Assembly (NCBI GenBank): GCA_021780055.1
Contig: JAJXZM010000102.1
Span: 1-6,642 of the forward strand
DNA: 6,642 nt
Source of the DNA: Acidobacteriota bacterium
GTDB lineage: Bacteria; Acidobacteriota; Terriglobia; UBA7540
Direction: 5' to 3'
Under the pieces are notes generated by a model. The model was given only the letters and a program-made list of their open reading frames with translations, had not been told where the DNA came from and ran no database searches. The translations under genes and the position numbers were made by a program. Below are positions 4,909 through 6,642 of the stretch, piece after piece (position 1 is the stretch's first letter; every line of letters starts with the position of its first letter).

Positions 4909-6549
4909 ATGAAAATCGCGCTGGCGCAAATTAATACAACGGTCGGAGACTTTGAAGGAAACGTTTCGAAAATCCTGCAATACGCCAGGATGGCCTTGGA
5001 TCGCAAGGCCGATCTGGTGATTTTTCCGGAAATGGCTGTTTGCGGATACCCACCGCGCGATCTGGTCGAAAGGCAGGACTTTATCGAGCGTTCGGAGGCT
5101 GAGCTTTCACGCCTGAGTCACCTTCTGCCGGAGATTCCTGCACTCATCGGCTATGTCCGCGCATCTCGTGTCCAGACGGGCAAGCCGGTGTCCAATGCTG
5201 CGGCAATTGTCTATCGCGGCAAGATATTGCTGGACTATGTCAAAATCCTCCTGCCGTTCTACGATGTGTTTGATGAATCGCGTTATTTCGAACCCGGAAG
5301 CGCGATCGGAATTTTTGAGCTCGAGGGTGTGCGGATCGGAGTCACGATTTGCGAAGACATCTGGAACGACAAGAACTTCTGGCGGAAGCGGCTCTACTCG
5401 CGGGATCCGGTAGAGGAGATCAAGCAAGCGGGGGCCAGAGTGTTGCTGAACATTGCTTCTTCTCCCTACAACATGGAGAAAATTCAGTTTCGCTACGACA
5501 TGTTGAGAACCATTGCAGTGGAGCAGAAAATCCCCGTCGCCTACGTCAACCACGTGGGAGGCAACGACCAGCTTGTCCTTGACGGGTCAAGCCTGGCGTT
5601 TGCCTCGGGCGGAGGCCTGATCGCGCGTGCCAAATCGTTTGAGGAGGACCTGGTCGTTTTTGACACCGCGGGTACGGCGGCCGATATTCACCAGGCCCCG
5701 GCGTCTGAAATCGAGGCCGTTTATAAGGCCCTCCTTCTCGGCACACGCGATTACATGCGAAAATGTGGCTTTAAAGAAGCGATCGTCGGACTCAGCGGAG
5801 GAATAGATTCAGCCGTGGTTGCGACGCTTGCGGCCGACGCACTTGGTCCGGAAAATGTGCATGCCATCGCCATGCCAGGCCCATACTCTTCACCCGCCAG
5901 CCTGACCGACGCCGAGGAACTGGCCAAACGTCTCGCGATCGACTTTCGCGTCATTCCCATTTCATCCATCTATGAAAATTATCTTCAAACTCTGGCGCCG
6001 TCGTTCAAAGGTCGGACGGCTGACGTGACGGAAGAGAACATTCAGGCTCGCATTCGCGGAAATATTCTGATGGCTCTTTCGAACAAACTTGGCGCAATGG
6101 TTTTGAGCACCGGCAACAAGTCGGAACTTGCGGTCGGTTATTGTACGCTCTATGGCGACATGGCCGGTGGATTGTCCGTGATTGCCGACCTTCCTAAGAC
6201 CACAGTCTATGAGCTGGCGCGTTTCCTCAACCGCGCGAAAGAACGCATTCCGCGCTCCTGCCTGGAAAAGGCGCCCTCCGCCGAACTGAGGGCGAACCAG
6301 ACCGACCAGGACACGCTGCCGCCCTACGAAACTCTGGACGTGATTCTGAAGAGCATCATCGAGGAGCGGTTGTGCGCCAAAGACATTGCGACAAAGTATA
6401 AGATTGATCTCTCCCTGGTCGAGGATGTCATGCGTCGGGTGACTCGCGCCGAATACAAGCGCCAACAAGCCGCTCCCGCGCTCAAAGTGACGGCCAAGGC
6501 GTTTGGAATGGGACGCCGTTATCCCATTGCGCAGAAGTTTATTGGTTAA
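4909..6549 (+). CDS. nadE: Glutamine-dependent NAD+ synthetase
   Basis: NadE catalyses the last step of NAD+ synthesis: deamido-NAD+ (NaAD), ATP and glutamine give NAD+, AMP, PPi and glutamate, in the cytoplasm. The 546 residues hold two domains. The N-terminal nitrilase-like glutaminase domain (about 1-260) has the Glu-Lys-Cys triad: E41 in FPEMAVCGYPPRDL, K112 in DYVKILLPF, and C148 in VTICEDIW. The C-terminal synthetase domain (about 270-546) has the ATP PP-loop SGGIDS (296-301), the RIRGNILMALSN helix (381-392), TGNKSE (401-406), and KAPSAELRANQTDQD (454-468). Length fits the two-domain bacterial form of about 540-560 residues. The start is fixed by a TGA in the same frame two codons upstream (4903-4905). 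The Shine-Dalgarno is weak: only GAG is close, while the strong GAGAGGGG lies 22 bases away. It probably has its own promoter at 4833-4861. No terminator is clear after the stop. Confidence 0.96.
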   Translation: MKIALAQINTTVGDFEGNVSKILQYARMALDRKADLVIFPEMAVCGYPPRDLVERQDFIERSEAELSRLSHLLPEIPALIGYVRASRVQTGKPVSNAAAIVYRGKILLDYVKILLPFYDVFDESRYFEPGSAIGIFELEGVRIGVTICEDIWNDKNFWRKRLYSRDPVEEIKQAGARVLLNIASSPYNMEKIQFRYDMLRTIAVEQKIPVAYVNHVGGNDQLVLDGSSLAFASGGGLIARAKSFEEDLVVFDTAGTAADIHQAPASEIEAVYKALLLGTRDYMRKCGFKEAIVGLSGGIDSAVVATLAADALGPENVHAIAMPGPYSSPASLTDAEELAKRLAIDFRVIPISSIYENYLQTLAPSFKGRTADVTEENIQARIRGNILMALSNKLGAMVLSTGNKSELAVGYCTLYGDMAGGLSVIADLPKTTVYELARFLNRAKERIPRSCLEKAPSAELRANQTDQDTLPPYETLDVILKSIIEERLCAKDIATKYKIDLSLVEDVMRRVTRAEYKRQQAAPALKVTAKAFGMGRRYPIAQKFIG

Positions 6550-6640
6550 CCAAATGGCCGGGGTTTATTTGTGCCCTCTCCAAGTCCGGCGTTAAGACCG
6601 CGGAGCCACCGCAGTTGAGGCAGGGAAGTTGTTCATTGCG
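6539..6640 (-). CDS. Possible 3' end of a convergent gene with CxxCGG motif
   Basis: Read on the minus strand from the right edge, one frame is open for 33 codons and ends at a TAA (6541-6539), overlapping the end of nadE by 11 bases. The peptide contains LPCLNCGGSA, a CxxCGG knuckle typical of zinc ribbons, followed by a charged PDLERAQ stretch. There is no start codon for it inside the window, so a gene would have to begin beyond the right edge. A second cysteine pair is not visible. A 33-codon opening is easily accidental, so this is tentative. The 93 bases after nadE otherwise hold only a 12-bp palindrome (TTGGTTAACCAA, 6542-6553) around the nadE stop. Confidence 0.22.
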   Translation of the reverse strand, partial: RNEQLPCLNCGGSAVLTPDLERAQINPGHLVNQ

Positions 6641-6642
6641 GA

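Noticed and set aside
5107..6468. Minus-strand frames within nadE
   Set aside because: They are shadows of a full-length, motif-complete nadE.

Overview
The window reads as chromosomal DNA of moderate G+C content from an Acidobacteriota-like bacterium. That placement is inference. It rests on the style of the secreted proteins, an NAD-type isocitrate dehydrogenase of the short bacterial/IDH3-like kind, a glutamine-dependent NAD synthetase with a K-x2-LPFYDVFDE glutaminase loop, and the lack of clear operon links between unrelated housekeeping genes. No phage, transposon, tRNA, rRNA or CRISPR signal was found.

Layout, left to right. Bases 2-115 look like the end of an upstream plus-strand gene. 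Two plus-strand genes for secreted proteins of unknown function follow: a 261-residue protein with a signal peptide (166-951), and a 164-residue very cysteine-rich protein (999-1493) with 18 cysteines, including an arrangement matching an inhibitor-cystine-knot framework. Convergent to these, on the minus strand, is a two-gene unit: a 328-residue secreted protein of unknown function (2561-3547), then an isocitrate dehydrogenase predicted to use NAD+ (1514-2515). A 327-base divergent intergenic region (3548-3874) holds a candidate minus-strand promoter, a run of tightly tiled small hairpins in the would-be leader of the minus-strand unit, and a weak erpA promoter. On the plus strand come erpA (A-type Fe-S carrier, 3875-4201), a TehB/UbiE-like SAM methyltransferase (4255-4836) preceded by a perfect 10-bp hairpin, and nadE (4909-6549) with a good promoter whose -35 overlaps the methyltransferase stop codon. 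The last 93 bases may hold the end of a convergent minus-strand gene with a CxxCGG motif.

Working together: the housekeeping genes serve central metabolism (NAD+ synthesis, the NAD+-using TCA step, Fe-S maturation) but are not one operon. The part most likely to be undescribed biology is the pair of adjacent exported proteins at the left, one of which resembles a knottin. It is a candidate only: nothing in the sequence proves a function.
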